A DNA stretch of 64,000 bases from Diphasiastrum complanatum (Eukaryota > Streptophyta > Lycopodiopsida > Lycopodiales > Lycopodiaceae). The stretch covers positions 21,946,657 through 22,010,656 of the forward strand of contig CM055094.1 in NCBI GenBank assembly GCA_029204225.1, given 5' to 3'. The notes under the pieces are model-generated. The model was not told the origin of the DNA. It did no database searches and saw only the letters and a list, made by a program, of their open reading frames with translations. Made by a program: the position numbers and the translations under genes. This document shows positions 61,237 through 64,000 of the stretch, one piece after another. The first letter of the stretch is position 1. Each line of letters opens with the position of its first letter.

Positions 61237-61885
61237 TGTGAAAGATTTCAGATCCTTAAGACCCAATTTATTTGAATGATCTTTGGTTAGAAAGAGAAAT
61301 ACACTACCAATCTCACCAATGTAGAAAAATCAGCATCTACACACAATTTGAGATGCAAACACTAATAGAACTTGATCAAACTTGAATGAAATGATTATGT
61401 ACTGTTGCTGTCATACAAAACCAGCAAGCTACTGTATTTCACACGTGTGGATCCAAAAATAGCAAATATAGATCATTCTACACATAGAATTGCAAGCAAT
61501 CACCAAGATAGTGCACCAATGGATAATAGAACCCAAGAGGACCATGTATAAGCATGAAATGAGATAGAGAAGAGAGAAGATGACTCTCTCCACAAGTTAA
61601 TTTCTTTTATAGCAGGTCCAAACCCTATTTGGCCACTTGGCTTTCCCACCAAAATGCTAACCCGACTAGTTTTGGGTCTAGATTCAATGTACCCAACTTA
61701 TTCAAATTGAATCTACTCAAACTCGCATTCTATCTTTTCCACACTTTCAAAAAGTGTTTATTCAAATGAAATTTAGACTAATGAACTTTGAAAAGTCAAC
61801 CTCTAAGTCTAAAACAAGTTTTGGCCCCAATATGTCAAATATGGAAATATTGCAAAATGTGATGAAACTAACTGAATCTTTCACA
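61237..61885. repeat. Solo LTR inserted in the copia
   Basis: 649 bp with TGTGAAAGATT at one end and AATCTTTCACA at the other, flanked by the 5-bp duplication GAGGA (61,232-61,236 and 61,886-61,890). The uninterrupted target is seen in copia C as GCAGAGGATCC. No coding sequence is inside, and the family is not one of the others here. Orientation is undetermined. Confidence 0.92.
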
Positions 61886-61890
61886 GAGGA

Positions 61891-63313
61891 TCCAATGGAA
61901 AAAGATAAGTTTGAAGCTGAAATCCCTGAAAGAGTACCTAAATGGTACTTATTAGTCACAGGTGATGCTAAGAAGGGAGATACTCCTGAATCTAACGAAC
62001 AGAGAGAGCTTAAAAGGTCAAGCAGAAATTGGAAACCTCCTGCAAGATTAGAAATGAATCTAGCCCTAATGGGTTCTGTGCTAAAGGCTCAAGAACCAAA
62101 AACCTTTCATGAAGCAAATGAGCACAAGGAGTGACGTGCACCAATGGAAACAAAAATGGAGGCCATATCAAAAAATAGGACGTGGAACTTGGTTGAGCTA
62201 CCTGAGGGTAAGACGCCTATCACTTGCAAATGGATTTATAAGATCAAATATGGAACAGATGGGCAACTCAACAAGTACAAAGCACGGTTGGTTGCAAGAG
62301 GATTTGAGCAGCAAGAAGGCATTGATTTCGAGGAAACCTTCGCACCCGTAGCTAAGATGGTAACTATACGTTCTATCATTGCTATTTCTACTTTCCATGG
62401 TTGGAAGATCCAACAAATGGATGTTAAATCTATTTTTCTTAATGGAGTGCTAGATGAAGAGGTGTATTTAGTACAACCTCAAGGATTTGTTGAGCCAGGG
62501 AGAGAGCATCTTGTTTGTAATCTCAACAAAGCTATCTATGGATTAAAGCAAGCGCCACGGGTGTGGTACTCTTGCATTGATGATCACTTCAAGCGAAGGG
62601 AAATGGTAAAGAGTAAGGCTGATCCTAATCTTTACATTCTAAAGCAAGATTCAGATATAGTGCTCATTGTTTTGTACGTGGATGATTTGATTATTACGAG
62701 AAGTAATGGGAGCTTAATTGATGAAATCAAATCAGATCCAATACTTTTGACATGAGTGATCTAGGATTGATGCACTATTGTCTTGGCATTGAAGTATGGC
62801 AAAAGGAAGAGGTTGTCTTTCTTACACAAAGCAAGTATGCACAAGATTTGCTTTATAAGTTCAATATGCAGGACTGTAAGCCTTTGAGTACATCAATGGA
62901 TGTCAACATGAAGCTTACTGCATATGATGAATCTGAGAAAGTAGATGCTTACTTGTACAGACAGCTGGTGGGTAGTTTGATCTATTTGACACACACACGA
63001 CCTGATATTTCTTATGTCATTGGTGTTGTTAGTCAATTTATGCAAGATCCTAGTCAAGCACACTACAAGTCTACTAAACGTATTCTCAGGTACATTCGAG
63101 GGACGTTGAATTTTGGTTTGAAGTATGATCAGCCTGAAGCGCCAATGTTGGTAGGTTACACGGATGCTGATTGGGCAGGTAATATTGATGATAGAAGATC
63201 TACCAGTGGTCATACATTCAGTTATGGTACAACTGCAATTTCATGGAGCAGCAAAAAACAAGCTACAGTGGCCTTATCTTCGACGGAAGCTGAATATCAT
63301 GCACTCAGCAATG
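61891..63313 (+). pseudogene. Copia RT-RNase H in gypsy copy 2
   Basis: The linker (RVPKWYLLVTGDAKKGD) leads past a stop at 62,132 into RT: CKWIYKIKYGTDG, ARLVARGFEQQEG, AIYGLKQAPRVWYS and an intact YVDD near 62,680. A 4-base deletion at about 62,739 shifts the frame, which continues from 62,752 (MSDLGLMHYCLGIEV) through RNase H (YTDADWAGNIDDRRST, SSTEAEYHAL). RNase H is cut at its Glu motif by fusion to the LTR tail. Confidence 0.94.
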
Positions 63314-63353
63314 ATGAATGATTGATAGTGCTTATCATATCTTTGACAACAGT

Positions 63354-64000
63354 CATGACAGAATGGTACAAATTTCTCTTTATTTGGACATTCTGCAACT
63401 CTGTGATTTTCTCCACATGCAAAGCATCCAAGTGGTGCTCTGGTCCAATTTTTAGATGCTTGTATGTTGCGTGGCAGCAAAAATAGCATACTGTTATGAA
63501 GATCCACCTTCTTGATCATTACCATAGCTCCATTGCTCGGTACTTCTATACGGTTCTGGTTCCATCAAATTGGCAGGAGGAGCGGAGTGCTTTGGTGGGA
63601 CAGGTAAGGCTAAACGTTCTAGGTATCCAAGAGCAGATTGTCGAGGTCTGGCTACTGAATTTTCTCCATACTGTGGTTCTTGATATCCCATTTGGGCATA
63701 CCGTTGCTGAATTATCCGAGGATTGAAGTTGCAAAAAGTAGTCTCATGATCAGGCGAATTACACAAATGGCATACACTGATTTTCATTTTGCTTTTTCAA
63801 TTGAGGACACCCATTCACTGTGTAATTTCCTGTACAAATAGAACTCCAGACATTTTCCCTAGTAGGAAAAGTCTTCGCAAACTTCTCAGGTTTCTTGTTC
63901 GCTTTTCCATGAAAATCTTCCAATGCTTTGATCTTCTCATCGAATTGTGACTGCAACTTTTCCATATGTTTCTACTGGTTCTTCCCGAGTTCCTCAAACT
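63354..64000 (-). pseudogene. Gypsy copy 2 gag C-terminal part
   Basis: The minus strand reads the coiled coil (EKLQSQFDEKIKALEDFHGK), a decayed first zinc knuckle (SSICTGNYTVNGC, Cys and His lost), the second knuckle CHLCNSPDHETTFC in another frame, and the third GCFACGENHRVAEC in a third frame, with HDC at the copia insertion point. The same frame changes occur in copy 1. The gag domain itself lies beyond the window. Confidence 0.9.

Larger units (their letters stand above)
61030..63348 (+). mobile_element. Ty1/copia element in gypsy copy 2 (deleted)
   Basis: Same family as copia C. The left end is an LTR start (TGTTAGAAACC, 61,030 to about 61,140), the right end is the last 35 or so bp of an LTR (to TTTGACA at 63,348), and it is flanked by perfect ACAGT target duplications (61,025-61,029 and 63,349-63,353). 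Gag, protease and integrase are deleted at the left junction; the end of RNase H and most of the 3' LTR are deleted at the right. A solo LTR sits inside at 61,237-61,885. Confidence 0.95.
57863..64000 (-). mobile_element. Ty3/gypsy copy 2, minus strand, split by a copia insertion
   Basis: Read from the right edge: gag (64,000-63,354), then a copia insertion (61,030-63,348), gag end and protease region (61,024-60,033), RT (to 58,877) and integrase (to 57,863). It continues beyond the window. Several internal deletions removed the protease active site and the RT thumb/RNase H. It is the opposite-strand counterpart of gypsy copy 1. Confidence 0.92.

Noticed and set aside
61237-61885. A DNA transposon reading of the 649-bp insert, based on its GTGAAAGATT inverted ends and a 7-bp duplication
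   Set aside because: Shifting the boundary by one base gives TG...CA ends with a 5-bp GAGGA duplication, which fits a solo LTR better than any DNA transposon class.

Overview
The window is a repeat-dominated stretch of a land-plant nuclear genome. The evidence is two spliced genes with GT-AG introns and plant-specific families (a heavy-metal-associated isoprenylated protein and a BAT1-type amino-acid permease), plant Ty1/copia and Ty3/gypsy LTR retrotransposons with plant primer-binding sites, and long CT/CA/TA microsatellites. Nothing bacterial or organellar was seen. Many nested, decayed elements and a 6.4-kb permease gene with introns up to 1.6 kb suggest a large, TE-rich genome. I cannot name the species.

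Layout. 1-4 kb: AT-rich sequence with microsatellites. 4.03-5.54 kb: a three-exon HMA-domain/CaaX gene that looks intact. 6.6-10 kb: copia relics. 10-13.4 kb: gene-free AT-rich DNA ending in a reverse-strand copia primer-binding site. 13.5-17.7 kb: an internally deleted copia element (A) with both LTRs and a perfect ATCTA target-site duplication. 18.6-22.2 kb: a gypsy integrase relic, then on the minus strand a decayed long ORF (about 840 codons) of unknown family, directly upstream of a polypurine tract and a gypsy LTR fragment. 22.2-35.9 kb: a nest. An old copia RT piece carries a truncated copia (B); a gypsy element (copy 1) abuts B at its primer site; a 6-kb copia (C) sits in the gypsy gag; copia D follows. 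36.1-39.5 kb: copia relics, including a gag/RNase H fusion and a minisatellite of about 31.6-bp period upstream of another primer site. 39.5-42.7 kb: gene-free, with two fold-back structures. 42.75-49.18 kb: the seven-exon permease gene. 49.6-55.6 kb: two direct 2-kb copies of an LTR-gag-protease piece from one copia family (H), plus a plus-strand H fragment. 55.7-57.9 kb: gag, RNase H and protease-region relics. 57.9-64 kb: a second gypsy copy, minus strand, carrying a copia at the same gag position as copy 1, with a solo LTR inside that copia.

The two host genes appear independent: one is a putative metal-binding, lipid-anchored protein, the other a membrane amino-acid/GABA-type transporter. 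The strongest structural signal is that both gypsy copies, in opposite orientation, carry a same-family copia at the same base with the same 5-bp target duplication and share several reading-frame lesions. This means a gypsy-plus-copia composite was copied as one unit. The second is the unidentified long ORF tied to the gypsy LTR family.
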